From positions 124,001 through 188,000 of the forward strand of contig NZ_JAHCAP010000002.1 of NCBI RefSeq assembly GCF_019634815.1: DNA of 64,000 nt. The letters are read 5' to 3'. The notes beneath the pieces are model-generated. The model was not told the DNA's origin and ran no database searches. It worked only from the letters and a program-made list of their open reading frames with translations. The position numbers and the translations under genes were made by a program. This stretch comes from Dokdonella sp. GTDB taxonomy: Bacteria; Pseudomonadota; Gammaproteobacteria; Xanthomonadales; Rhodanobacteraceae. Position 1 is the first letter of the stretch, and every line of letters starts with the position of its first letter. This document shows, piece by piece, positions 52,969 to 62,704 of this stretch.

Positions 52969-54243
52969 TCAGTGCTGCGCGTGGCCTTCGGTGTCGTCGC
53001 GCTCGTGCCAAAGTTCATGGCTGTCGATGAGCATGCGCAGATAGGCTTCGTGCGCGTCCGCGCGCTTGCGCAGTTCATCGAGTGTGGCGCCGGCGTCGAG
53101 GCGTTCGGCCTGCAGCCGCTGCGCGAGGTCGATTTCGCCGAGTTCGTAAGCACGCTTCTGGCGCGCAAAACTGCGCGCATTGGCCTCGCGTGCCTGCTGC
53201 GCAGCCTGCCACACGGCCAGCGTGGATTGCACCTGCGCGACACGCAAGCGTGCATCGCGAGCGACCTCGCGGCGCATGCCTCTCGCCTGTGCAGTCAGCG
53301 CGTCGGCCGAGGCGCTCGCGGCACGCGCCTGTGCCGAGCGGCGCGCGCCACCGAACGGAATCTCGAACACCAGGCCGATGCCGCGTTCCATGCCGCCGCG
53401 CTCGGAGAAGGTCTGGATGCCGATGCTTGGATCGGGCAGGCGATCGGCATTGGCGCGCTGTGCGAGCACTTGCTGTTGCGCCGCCAATTCTTCCGCGGCG
53501 CGAATCTCGTGGCTGCGCTCGATGATGCGATCAATCCACACCTGCGGCGCCACATCGAGGGCTTGCGGCTCCGGCAGGAGCGGGGTGCGTTCGGGCAGCG
53601 GAATCTGCGCGAAGTCGGCAGTGAGTCTCAGCCGGCTTGCATCCAGTTCGGCTTGCGCCTGCCGTGCCTGGGCTTCGGCGACGGCCGATTCGGCAGCGAT
53701 CTGTTCGAGTTCGCGTTGCGCCGCGTCGCCCAGTTCCACCCGACGCGCAAGCGCGGCCTGCTCGCGTTGCAGTGATTGGCGGCGTGCCTGCGCTACGCGC
53801 GCGGCGGCATCCGCGCGCAGCCAGTCGATCCAGTCATCGAGCAGGGTGAGGGCGGTCTGGTGTTCGGCGTCGCCCTGCAGCAGTTCAGCGGCGGCCAGTC
53901 CATGCGCGCCAGCCTCACGATCCAATGCAGCCTTGCCGGGCAAGCGAATCGCGCGCGTGAGCTGGGCATTCCATTCGCCGTAGCGGGCGCGACCATCGGC
54001 GGTCGGTGCATCGCGCACGGTGCGTCGCAGCGGCGCAATCGACAGGCTGATGTCGTGCGGGCTCGCGGCGAGTGCGTGGGCGTTCTCGCGCGCTTCGTCC
54101 ACGCGCGCCTGCGCTGCCTCCACCTGTGCGTGGGCGGCGATCGCCGCATGGGCACGGTCGGCCGGCGGCAGGAAGTCCTGCGCGGCAGCGCTGCCGGCAA
54201 GCAGCAGGCTCATGCAGGTGATGCGGCGGACGAGGCGATTCAT
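52969..54243 (-). CDS. TolC-family outer-membrane efflux protein (CusC/CzcC type)
   Basis: A 424-residue outer-membrane factor that makes the exit duct of a tripartite efflux pump. It begins with a signal peptide (MNRLVRRITCMSLLLAGSAAAQ), and the rest is long coiled-coil-like helices with paired repeats of the TolC type, such as AQVEAAQARVDEARENAHAL, QAREANARSFARQKRAYELGE and IDLAQRLQAERLDA. The start overlaps the pump gene stop by 4 bases. A short acidic and His-rich tail (SHELWHERDDTEGHAQH) may bind metals. It is the third gene of the efflux operon. Confidence 0.88.
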   Translation of the reverse strand: MNRLVRRITCMSLLLAGSAAAQDFLPPADRAHAAIAAHAQVEAAQARVDEARENAHALAASPHDISLSIAPLRRTVRDAPTADGRARYGEWNAQLTRAIRLPGKAALDREAGAHGLAAAELLQGDAEHQTALTLLDDWIDWLRADAAARVAQARRQSLQREQAALARRVELGDAAQRELEQIAAESAVAEAQARQAQAELDASRLRLTADFAQIPLPERTPLLPEPQALDVAPQVWIDRIIERSHEIRAAEELAAQQQVLAQRANADRLPDPSIGIQTFSERGGMERGIGLVFEIPFGGARRSAQARAASASADALTAQARGMRREVARDARLRVAQVQSTLAVWQAAQQAREANARSFARQKRAYELGEIDLAQRLQAERLDAGATLDELRKRADAHEAYLRMLIDSHELWHERDDTEGHAQH

Positions 54244-57200
54244 GCGTGGGTCTCCGCGTGTCCGTAGCGAAGGTGGAGCAGGGGCAGCAGGAACAAGGTC
54301 AGGATCGTGGAGCTGACCAAACCACCGATCACGACGATCGCGAGCGGACGCTGGATTTCCGAGCCGGGACCGCTGGCAAACAGCAAGGGGACAAGGCCCA
54401 GCGCGGTGATGCTTGCGGTCATCAGCACCGGACGCAGGCGCCGACGCGCGCCTTCGCGTACGACGTGGTCGGCATCCAGGCCCTGCGCATGCAACTGGTT
54501 GAAGCAGTCGATCAAGACCAGTCCATTGAGCACGGCGATGCCGAGCAGGGCGATGAAGCCCACCGAAGCCGGTACCGACAAGTACTCACCACTGAGCCAG
54601 AGCGCGAGGATGCCGCCGACCAATGCGAATGGCACGTTGCCGAGGATCAGCAGTGACTGGCGCAGCGAGCCGAAGGTCGAAAACATCACGAGAAAAATCA
54701 AACCCAGCGCGATCGGCACGACCAGGGCAAGGCGTGCGGACGCGCGCTGCTGGTTCTCGAACTGGCCGCCCCATTCGATGCGATAACCGGCTGGCAGTTG
54801 CACCGCGCGCGCCACCGCCGCGCGCGCCTCCTCGACGAAACCGACCAGATCGCGGCCATCGACGGCGCTTTGCACGAGCACGAAGCGCGAGCCGTTCTCG
54901 TGATCCACGCGCACCGGACCGGCGGTGGGTTCAAGCGTGGCGACCGCGTTGAGCGGGATCTGTCCGCCGTCATGGCCGGCCAGACTCAGACGCGCAAAGC
55001 TGTCGGCATCGCCGCGTTGAAGCGAGTCGCCACGCACGAGGATCGGAATGCGCCGACCTGGCACGATCACCTCGCCCGCGCGCAAGCCTTCGAGCTGGGC
55101 GCGCAGTTCATCCTGAATCGCGCTGACATCGAGGCCTGCGCGACTGGCTGCCTGCGCATCGATGGCGACGCGCAGGAATTGCGCACCTTCGGCAGTCTGC
55201 GCTATCACGTCCTGCGCGCCGCGCAGCTTGCCCACCACCTCGGCAACGCGCGTGCCCAGCTGCGCAAGCTCGCTCAGGTCCGGACCGAAGATCTTGATCG
55301 CGACATCGCCGCGGCTGCCGGTGAGCATTTCCGAAATGCGCATCTCGATCGGCTGGGTGAAGCCGACTTCAAGCCCCGGAAAGCCCTCGGCGACCTTGCG
55401 CAATTCACCGATCAGCCACTGCTTGTCGCGCACGCGCCATTGCGACTTGGGCTTGAGCTGCAGAAACAGGTCGGTTTCGTTGAGACCCATCGGATCGAGG
55501 CCGAGTTCGTCCGCGCCAACGCGTGCGACCGCATGTTCGACTTCGGGCACCTGCTTGAGGATTTCGCGCTGCAGTTGCAGATCGAGATCGCGCGAGTGGG
55601 GCAGGTTGATCGACGGCAGCTTGACCACTTGCATCGAGATGTCGCCCTCGTCCATCGTCGGCAGGAAGGTCTTGCCGGTGGCGAACCAGGCGAGTGCGCC
55701 GAGTGCGAGCAGGATCGAAGCCGCGATCACCACGATGCGCGGCCGACGCAGCACGCGATCGAGCAAGCGCGCGTAGTGGCGATCGAGCAGGCGCATCAGC
55801 CAGGGCTGCGCATGGCCATGATCCTTGAGCAAGAGCGAGGCGAGCACGGGCACCACGGTCAGCGACAGCAGCAGGGAGCCGCCGAGCGCGAACACGATGG
55901 TGAGTGCGACCGGTGCGAACATGCGCCCTTCCAGCCCCTGCAGGGTGAGCAGCGGCAGGAACACGAGGCAGATGATGAGGATGCCCGCGGCGACGGGAAG
56001 CGCGACTTCGCGTGCGGCCGCACCGATACGTTGCAGGCGTGGCAGGTGCGAATCGGGCGCGGCCGGGTCGAGACGGCTGACGCTGTTCTCGACCACCACC
56101 ACCGCGGCATCGACCAGCATGCCGACCGCGATCGCGAGCCCGCCCAGGCTCATGAGATTGGCGCTCATCCCGAACAGATGCATGGCCAGGAAGGTGAACA
56201 GCGCGGCCAAGGGGAGGATCAACGACACCACCAGCGCGGCGCGGACCTCGCCGAGAAACACGAACAGCAGCAGCACCACGAGCAAGGTCGCTTCGAGCAG
56301 GGCATTGCGCACCGTGCCCACCGCGCGATCGATCAGGGCACTGCGATCGTAGAAGGTCTCGATGCGCACGCCCGGCGGCAGGCTCGGTGCGAGTTCGGCG
56401 AGGCGCGCGCGCACCGCCGTCACCAGATGTCCGGCGTCGGCGCCACGCAGGCCGACGACGATGCCCTGCACGGCTTCGCCCGTGCCGTCGCGCGTGACCG
56501 CGCCGTAGCGCGTCAGTGCTTCGGTGCGCACGTGCGCGACATCGCGCACGCGCAATACCTGCCCGTCGCGCGTGGCAATCACGATTTCGCCCAGGTCGCT
56601 TGCGCCGTGCAACGCGCCTTCGACGCGCACGATCAGGGCCAGCTCGCCCGCGAGCAGACGACCCGCGCCGTCATTGCGGTTGTTGCGCTCGATCGCCTCG
56701 ACCACGTCGTGGAAATTGAGGCCTGCGGCGGCCAGCCTGCCACGATCGGGAATCACGGTGAGGCTCTGCACCTCGCCACCGAGGGCGTTGACGTCGGCGA
56801 CGCCCGCGATCGTGCGCAGCGCCGGGCGCAAGGTCCAGTCGAGCAGGCTGCGCCGTTCACCCAGACTCAGGCCGCCGCCCTCGATCGTGAACATCAACAG
56901 GTCCGAGAGCGGTGTCGCGATCGGCGCGATGCCGCCTTCCACGCCGGCCGGCAAATCGGCCTGCGCATCAGCGAAGCGCTCGCCCACCTGCTGGCGCGCC
57001 CAGTAGATGTCGGTGCCTTCAGCGAAGTCGATGGTGATATCGGCGATCGCGTACTTGGCGACCGAGCGCAGGATGCTGGCCTTGGGCAGACCCAGCAGTT
57101 CCATTTCCAGCGGTTGCACCACGCGCGACTCGACTTCCTCGGGCGTCATGCCCGGCGCCTTGAGGATCAGTTTGACCTGGGTGGGCGCGATGTCCGGATA

Positions 57201-57314
57201 GGCATCGACCGGCAGTGCGCGCCAGGCCAGCACGCCAGCGATCACCAGACCGACGGTGGCGGCCAGTACCAGCAGGCGCTGGCCGAGCGAGAAGCGAATC
57301 AGACGGTCGAGCAT
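54240..57314 (-). CDS. RND heavy-metal-type efflux pump (CusA/CzcA family)
   Basis: A 1024-residue inner-membrane RND pump with the standard two halves of six helices and large periplasmic loops. The TM4 segment AIAVGMLVDAAVVVVENS carries the central Asp and Glu and matches the CusA pattern (AIAxGAMVDAA) more than CzcA, which has Asp in place of the first Ala. Other family marks: LPVDAYPDIAPTQVKL and GGEVQSLTVIPDRG at the N-terminal half, FLPTMDEGDISMQ in the second loop. The Met-rich copper relay of CusA is not obvious. Metal substrate is uncertain; Cu/Ag-like by TM4. It begins 6 bases after the adaptor gene. Confidence 0.93.
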   Translation of the reverse strand: MLDRLIRFSLGQRLLVLAATVGLVIAGVLAWRALPVDAYPDIAPTQVKLILKAPGMTPEEVESRVVQPLEMELLGLPKASILRSVAKYAIADITIDFAEGTDIYWARQQVGERFADAQADLPAGVEGGIAPIATPLSDLLMFTIEGGGLSLGERRSLLDWTLRPALRTIAGVADVNALGGEVQSLTVIPDRGRLAAAGLNFHDVVEAIERNNRNDGAGRLLAGELALIVRVEGALHGASDLGEIVIATRDGQVLRVRDVAHVRTEALTRYGAVTRDGTGEAVQGIVVGLRGADAGHLVTAVRARLAELAPSLPPGVRIETFYDRSALIDRAVGTVRNALLEATLLVVLLLFVFLGEVRAALVVSLILPLAALFTFLAMHLFGMSANLMSLGGLAIAVGMLVDAAVVVVENSVSRLDPAAPDSHLPRLQRIGAAAREVALPVAAGILIICLVFLPLLTLQGLEGRMFAPVALTIVFALGGSLLLSLTVVPVLASLLLKDHGHAQPWLMRLLDRHYARLLDRVLRRPRIVVIAASILLALGALAWFATGKTFLPTMDEGDISMQVVKLPSINLPHSRDLDLQLQREILKQVPEVEHAVARVGADELGLDPMGLNETDLFLQLKPKSQWRVRDKQWLIGELRKVAEGFPGLEVGFTQPIEMRISEMLTGSRGDVAIKIFGPDLSELAQLGTRVAEVVGKLRGAQDVIAQTAEGAQFLRVAIDAQAASRAGLDVSAIQDELRAQLEGLRAGEVIVPGRRIPILVRGDSLQRGDADSFARLSLAGHDGGQIPLNAVATLEPTAGPVRVDHENGSRFVLVQSAVDGRDLVGFVEEARAAVARAVQLPAGYRIEWGGQFENQQRASARLALVVPIALGLIFLVMFSTFGSLRQSLLILGNVPFALVGGILALWLSGEYLSVPASVGFIALLGIAVLNGLVLIDCFNQLHAQGLDADHVVREGARRRLRPVLMTASITALGLVPLLFASGPGSEIQRPLAIVVIGGLVSSTILTLFLLPLLHLRYGHAETHA

Positions 57315-57320
57315 GCTGCC

Positions 57321-58391
57321 TTACTCGCCACGCAGGGATTTGAGTGCGCTGGCGCCGCTGTTCACGACCAGGTCGCCATCCTCGAGTGCGCCGCGGACGA
57401 TGGCATGGCGCTCATCTCCGCCAATGCGTTCGACGCTGACCGCGTGGTAGCGCTGGCCGTGGGCGATGAAGAGTTCGAGCGTGCTGCCGCTGGCGATGAG
57501 AGCGGAAGTCGGTACCTGCACGGCATCGGCGGGCGCGCGCAATTCCAGTCGCACCTGGCTGCGCTGACCGATGTGCCAGCGCCCCGCATCGGCCAGACGC
57601 GCACGCAGGCGGATGCTCTGGCCGCCGCTGGTGGTTGCGTGTGCGACCGCGACCACTTCAGCTCGCGCGCCATCGTCGAGGATCACGCCAAGGCCCGGTG
57701 CGTAGTCGGCGGCATGGTCAAGCGGCGCCTGCACCAGCAGGTCGACCTCGTTTCCGGCGGCGATCGTGAATGCCGCTTCGAACGCGGCCACACTTTGTCC
57801 GGGCACGATCGCGCGCTGCAGGATGCGACCATCGATCGGCGCGCGCAGTTCGTATTCACCCGGCGCGCCGTCCTTGGGTGTCACCGCTGCGGCGAGCGAC
57901 TCCCGTGCCTGCTGCAGGCGCGCCTGCGCATCGGCCGCGCGGGCCTTGCTCGCGTCGGCACGCGAGCGCGCGATGATGCCCTCGTCGAGAAGGCTCGCAT
58001 CGCGGCGCGCCTGGCTCTGCGCGAGCTCAGCGTCGCTGCGACTGCGCTGCAGTTCGGCGCGTGCAGCGAGGAAATCGCGGCTGTGCACGCGTGCGAGCGG
58101 CGTACCGGCACGCACCTGCGCGCCTTCGTCGGCGCTGATGCTGGCGACCACGCCGGCAAACGGCGTGCTCACCGTGCGCGTGGCATCGAGCGGCGCAATG
58201 ATCTCGGCTGGCAGGCGCGACAGCGGCAAGGTCTCGGCTGCAACGGCTGCAATGGTCGTGATCTTGAGCGCGGCGATCTGGCGCGCGTCGAGTTCGATCA
58301 CCGGTTCCGATTGGGCGTGCGTCCGGGTGGCAAGCAGGCAGATCAAGCCCAGCGCGAAGATGCGGGCAGCGTGGGGAATCATGGCGGGCAT
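57321..58391 (-). CDS. Efflux periplasmic adaptor (membrane fusion protein)
   Basis: A 356-residue adaptor that bridges the pump and the outer-membrane duct. A signal peptide (ALGLICLLATRTHAQ) leads to a lipoyl/hairpin/barrel organisation: FAGVVASISADEGAQVRAGTPL is the first lipoyl half, a coiled-coil segment runs through LAARAELQRSRSDAELAQSQ, and ELRAPIDGRILQRAIVPGQ is the second lipoyl half. No His-rich N-terminal metal motif of the CzcB kind is seen. It is the first gene of the three-gene efflux operon; the pump starts 6 bases on. A start four codons later (58382) is possible. Confidence 0.9.
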   Translation of the reverse strand: MPAMIPHAARIFALGLICLLATRTHAQSEPVIELDARQIAALKITTIAAVAAETLPLSRLPAEIIAPLDATRTVSTPFAGVVASISADEGAQVRAGTPLARVHSRDFLAARAELQRSRSDAELAQSQARRDASLLDEGIIARSRADASKARAADAQARLQQARESLAAAVTPKDGAPGEYELRAPIDGRILQRAIVPGQSVAAFEAAFTIAAGNEVDLLVQAPLDHAADYAPGLGVILDDGARAEVVAVAHATTSGGQSIRLRARLADAGRWHIGQRSQVRLELRAPADAVQVPTSALIASGSTLELFIAHGQRYHAVSVERIGGDERHAIVRGALEDGDLVVNSGASALKSLRGE

Positions 58392-58525
58392 GCGGTGGTG
58401 GCAATGCCGCGATGCTGCCGGGTCGATCTTTGGTCACGCTTTGGATGTGGGGCCTGATCGTGCGCCGTGCCGAACCCACCCTACGGTAGTCACCAGCCAG
58501 TCGAGACCGGGACGCTGCCGGGACT

Positions 58526-59158
58526 TCAGCTTCGGCAATCCCGATAGCCCGGGATGTTCTCGCCCAGGTGGATGTCGCGTTGTACCTGCCATGTGCCGGC
58601 GCGCAGGACGGGCGTGGATATGCCGTTGCCGCCGCGGTTGCGCGCGATTCGCCTGATCTGGACCGGCGTGAGCTTGGGATCGTCCGTGAACATGATGTCG
58701 TCGACGTAGTACGTCGCGCAACCGGGTTCAAGCACATGCATGTGAATGTGCTCGGGAACATCCTGCGCCGGATAGCTGCCGGGCCGGATGGTGTCGAAGG
58801 CGTACCGGCCCCCCGCATCGGTCCTGGCCCAGGAGCGCAAGCTGCCCTGCCTGCGCGTCTCGGGATCCCGTACCACGGCGGATTGTGGATAGATCCCATC
58901 GCGATTGGTCTGGTAGGCGTAAATGACGATGCCCGCCCGAGGCCGCCCATCCGTGCCGAAAACGGTACCTGAGACTTTCATGGGAACGCCGGGTTCGGTT
59001 GTCGGAGCAATTCGGGCATGGGAATCGATCTTGCCCGGCATGCCGTCGAACACGGCTTCGCAACCTTCGCAGGGAAGGCCGACAACAGGTTCGCGCTGAA
59101 TCTGTGCCAGTGCAGGGGGGCTTGCGAGCAACAGCAGGACGGTCAGCAATCGGCGCAT
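58526..59158 (-). CDS. Exported intradiol ring-cleavage dioxygenase-like protein
   Basis: A 210-residue protein with a signal peptide (MRRLLTVLLLLASPPALA) and the intradiol dioxygenase beta-sandwich. The iron ligands are visible as two tyrosines (VIYAYQTNRDGIYP) and the His pair in PEHIHMHVLEPG (about residue 140). A conserved CEGCEAVFDGMPG near the N-terminus is typical of the periplasmic subgroup, which differs from catechol 1,2-dioxygenases. It would open aromatic diols, but no aromatic-pathway genes are near. A GGGAGA lies before the ATG. The next gene downstream, 134 bases on, is the efflux operon. Confidence 0.88.
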   Translation of the reverse strand: MRRLLTVLLLLASPPALAQIQREPVVGLPCEGCEAVFDGMPGKIDSHARIAPTTEPGVPMKVSGTVFGTDGRPRAGIVIYAYQTNRDGIYPQSAVVRDPETRRQGSLRSWARTDAGGRYAFDTIRPGSYPAQDVPEHIHMHVLEPGCATYYVDDIMFTDDPKLTPVQIRRIARNRGGNGISTPVLRAGTWQVQRDIHLGENIPGYRDCRS

Positions 59159-59246
59159 GAGGATCTCCCGGGTGGAGAATGGTGTCGACGTGGGGGCAGT
59201 CTCGCGTTCCGACTGGATCAGCGCAGCCCCGGGAATGCCGGCGCGG

Positions 59247-59627
59247 TCATTGACCGGCTGGAGGTTCCCACAGTTCGAGCTTGTTGCCGTCCGGATCGAT
59301 CACCCAGCCGAACTTGCCGAATTCTGACGACTCCGTTTGTTCCAGAACCTGACAACCCTCGCTGCGCAGGGCGGCGAGGAGGGCGTCGAGGTCGGCGACG
59401 CGGTAGTTGATCATGAAGGGTGCTGAGCCCGGCAGCATCTTGTCGGTGTCCTGCGAAAATGTGCTCCAGATCGTCATGCCCGCCTTGCTGCCTTCGCCGC
59501 CCCACTGAAAGATGGCACCACCCCAGTCGGTGACGTCGATCCCGAGATGTTCGCGATACCACGCGCACAGACGCGCCGGATCCTTCGACTTGAAGAAAAT
59601 CCCACCGATGCCGGTCACCCGTTTCAT
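59247..59627 (-). CDS. VOC-family (glyoxalase/bleomycin-resistance fold) protein
   Basis: A 126-residue vicinal-oxygen-chelate fold protein: two beta-alpha-beta-beta-beta modules with the metal-binding face. Visible elements are GIGGIFFKSKDPARLCAWYR at the start and WVIDPDGNKLELWEPP at the end, the classic closing strand with the Glu ligand in KLELWE. Such proteins are glyoxalases, dioxygenases or resistance binders; a specific reaction is not readable. A nearly perfect Shine-Dalgarno AGGAGGTGA stands 3 bases before the ATG. It is on the same strand as the dioxygenase-like gene, 88 bases upstream of it. Confidence 0.9.
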   Translation of the reverse strand: MKRVTGIGGIFFKSKDPARLCAWYREHLGIDVTDWGGAIFQWGGEGSKAGMTIWSTFSQDTDKMLPGSAPFMINYRVADLDALLAALRSEGCQVLEQTESSEFGKFGWVIDPDGNKLELWEPPAGQ

Positions 59628-59804
59628 GGCTCACCTCCTGCGCATGACTGTGTCGTGGGCAGTATTGCCCAGCTGCGGTGCGCGCCGCCATGACGAAACA
59701 CCCGGCAAGTCGATCGCGGCCGCATCAACGGATGCCTCAGGGCGGATGCTCGACATCGAGTGGCTTCCTTTTTGCGGCGTGGCCTGGCAATGCCTCCGGG
59801 CGGC

Positions 59805-61203
59805 TCACAGCGCCGGCAGCCGGCCCAGTCGCGCAACGAGCTGCCCGTCTTCGAGATGGAATTCGAGGTCAAGCGCAAGATTGCGCGCCAATGCCCTGGA
59901 CAGCGCAAGACCAAGTCCGGCGTGGGTGGCGGTGCCACCCGCGGCGGACTTGCGCCAGAAGCGTTGGCCCAGTTGAGCGATGTCGGCATCGTTCAGATCG
60001 GGAGCGGGATTGCTCACCTGCAGATGCAGGCCTGTGTCCGAGTCCTTCAGCGTGACGGTGACATCGCTGCCGGCGGGCGCGTACTCGATCGCGTTGCGAA
60101 CCAGATTCGAGACGATGCGTTCCAGTGCACCAACGTCGCAACGTATCCACTGGTGTGCTGGCCATCGCCGTTGCAGGTGAATACCGCGTTCGCGTGCCAC
60201 GGCCTCCAGGGCGTTGAGCAGATCATCGAGCAGCGGCGGCAGGTCGAGCGGATCGACCGCGGGCGGCGCGAGTCCCGATTCCTGCCGCGCGAGCATGAGC
60301 AGTGCATCGATCGCGCGCTGCATGCGTTCCACTGCAAGGATCGAGGCGTTGAAGGCGTCGCGGGTCGCGTCGGTATCGGCGGGCGCGCCTTGAGCGCTCT
60401 CGATCGATGCGCGGATTTCGGCCAGCGGGGTGCGCAATTCATGGGCGACGTCGGCCGAGAAGCGGCGTTCGGCATCAACCAGCGCAACCAGGCGCGTGAA
60501 GGCTTCGTCGAGCGCTTGCGAAAATGGCTGCAGTTCTTGCGGCAAATCGAGCGCGGACAGCGGCGCGGAGAGTGCGCCAGACTCGGAGCCGGCGAGCGCT
60601 GCGCCGAAGCGTTGCAGCGGTGCGAGTCCGCGCCGCACGGCGAGCAGGGCGATCAGAACCGCGGCAATGAAACTCAAGGCGATGCCGGCGAGCAGCAACT
60701 TGTGGATACGCCCTTCGAGCTTGTCGTGCGGTGCGCGTTCGGATGCGACCACCAGCAGGGCGGGATGCGCGACGCTGCCCGGAGGCGTCGTCAGCCGGAC
60801 GGCAACCGCGCGGCCAGCATGCTGGTCCGGGAGAGGCAGGTCGAAGTTCACGGGGCTGTCGGGTCCGGGCAGGCGCGGCGGTCGTGACAACGGCATGCCG
60901 CCGCTCGAGGGCGAGCGCACCTGGCTGCGGCCGTCGGCAGCCCAGACCTCGAAAAAATCAGTGTGTCCCGGTACTTCGTACTCGGGCATGAGGCGCCCGA
61001 GTTCGGCGAGTTCAGCGGGTTCGGGATGGGCCTGCAGAAACGCTGCAATCGTGTGCGAGCGCTCGAGCAGGCCGGCATCGAGTCGTGCGTAGAGCTCACG
61101 ATCGACGAGATGGTCAAGGATCAGGAACAGGGCGCCGAGGATCAGGCCGAGCGCGAGAACGAGTTCAAGCGCGAGCCGGCGCTGCAGGGATGGCGCAGGG
61201 CGT

Positions 61204-61217
<14 letters not shown>
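59805..61217 (-). CDS. Sensor histidine kinase
   Basis: A 470-residue membrane kinase paired with the OmpR-type regulator. Two membrane helices (LALELVLALGLILGALFLIL and LLLAGIALSFIAAVLIALLAV) enclose a periplasmic sensor of about 140 residues, then HAMP, the H-box SADVAHELRTPLAEIR with the phospho-His about residue 255, and N-box NLVRNAIEYAP. The G1 box is unusual: the expected DxGxG reads NPAPDLNDAD, a pattern seen in heavy-metal kinases such as CusS. The F-box is FWRKSAAGG and G2 AGLGLALS. Its start overlaps the regulator stop by 14 bases. No cognate promoter target is certain; the metal-type efflux genes 1.4 kb away are one guess. Confidence 0.92.
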
Positions 61218-61869
<652 letters not shown>

Positions 61870-61928
61870 GGGTGGGCAGCGGGCAGGGTGCCTGCATTCT
61901 GGCAGCAAGCGTGCACGGGTGGGCAGGC

Positions 61929-61934
61929 TACACT
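61929..61934 (+). promoter_or_regulatory. -10 element directly before truC
   Basis: TACACT (in GGCTACACTGTGCGG) ends 6 bases before the truC ATG. No -35 or Shine-Dalgarno is visible. If active it gives a leaderless or near-leaderless transcript. Confidence 0.35.
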
Positions 61935-61940
61935 GTGCGG

Positions 61941-62660
61941 ATGACGATAGCCGAGCCGCTCACGCTGCTGCACGAGGACGAGCACCTGCTCGTGGTCGAC
62001 AAACCCGCTGGATTGGCCGTGCACCGCAGCCGTCTGGTCGGCGCCGATGAGGACTATCTGATCGATCGCCTGCGTACGCAGGTCGATGGTCCCCTGCATC
62101 TTGCGCATCGGCTCGACCGCGCGACCAGTGGCGTGCTCCTGATCGGGCGCTCCGCCGAGGTTGCGGGCGACCTCGGTCGCCAGCTCATGGCTCGCACAGT
62201 GAAAAAAGTCTATCTGGCTATCGTGCGCGGCTGGCCGGCCGAGACCGGCGAGATCGACTATCCGCTGTCGGGTGCGAGCCTGCAGGGTGAACCCAAACCC
62301 GCGCTCACCCGGTGGCGCCGGATGGCAAGCGTGGAAGTCCCGATCGAGATGGGCCGCTACCCGCAGCAGCGCTATGCCTTGCTCGAGGTATCGCCCGAAA
62401 CCGGGCGTTACCGGCAGATCCGGCGTCATTTTCACCATGTCTCGCACCACTTGCTCGGCGACACCAGTCATGGGCGGGGCGATCACAATCGGCTGATCCG
62501 CCAGCATTTCGGCGTGCATCGGCTGTTCCTGCACGCCTGGCGCCTGAGCATTGTTCATCCCGCCAGTGGCAAGCCGTTGTTGGTCGAGTCGCGCGTCGAT
62601 GCGCAGTGGCACAAGCTCATGGCTGCATTCGGCTGGCCGATGGATGTGCTCGAGCCGTGA
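61941..62660 (+). CDS. truC: tRNA pseudouridine(65) synthase TruC
   Basis: Makes pseudouridine at position 65 of tRNA-Ile1 and tRNA-Asp in E. coli. The 239-residue RluA-family protein has the catalytic Asp in AHRLDRATSGVLLIG (about residue 58) and VVDKPAGLAVHRSRL at the start. The TruC-specific regions include EMGRYPQQRYALLEV and HFGVHRLFLHAWRLSI. The start MTIAEPLTLL is preferred to an ATG at 61872, which overlaps the divergent regulator's promoter region. Apparently no Shine-Dalgarno. The ORF does not include the distinct S4-like N-terminal domain of RluC/RluD. Confidence 0.93.
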   Translation: MTIAEPLTLLHEDEHLLVVDKPAGLAVHRSRLVGADEDYLIDRLRTQVDGPLHLAHRLDRATSGVLLIGRSAEVAGDLGRQLMARTVKKVYLAIVRGWPAETGEIDYPLSGASLQGEPKPALTRWRRMASVEVPIEMGRYPQQRYALLEVSPETGRYRQIRRHFHHVSHHLLGDTSHGRGDHNRLIRQHFGVHRLFLHAWRLSIVHPASGKPLLVESRVDAQWHKLMAAFGWPMDVLEP

Positions 62661-62674
62661 TTGGACAGGCGTAT

Positions 62675-62702
62675 TTGCGGCAGCCGCGCGGGTCTGTAAA
62701 AT
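62675..62702 (+). promoter_or_regulatory. guaB promoter
   Basis: TTGCGG (62675-62680) and TAAAAT (62697-62702) are spaced by 16 bp. The -10 ends 5 bases before the guaB ATG, so initiation would fall at the start codon. Confidence 0.6.
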
Positions 62703-62704
62703 AG

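Noticed and set aside
54798..58457. A 1219-residue plus-strand open frame
   Set aside because: It is the antisense of the RND pump and adaptor genes, a usual artefact of high-GC coding; no domain is recognisable.
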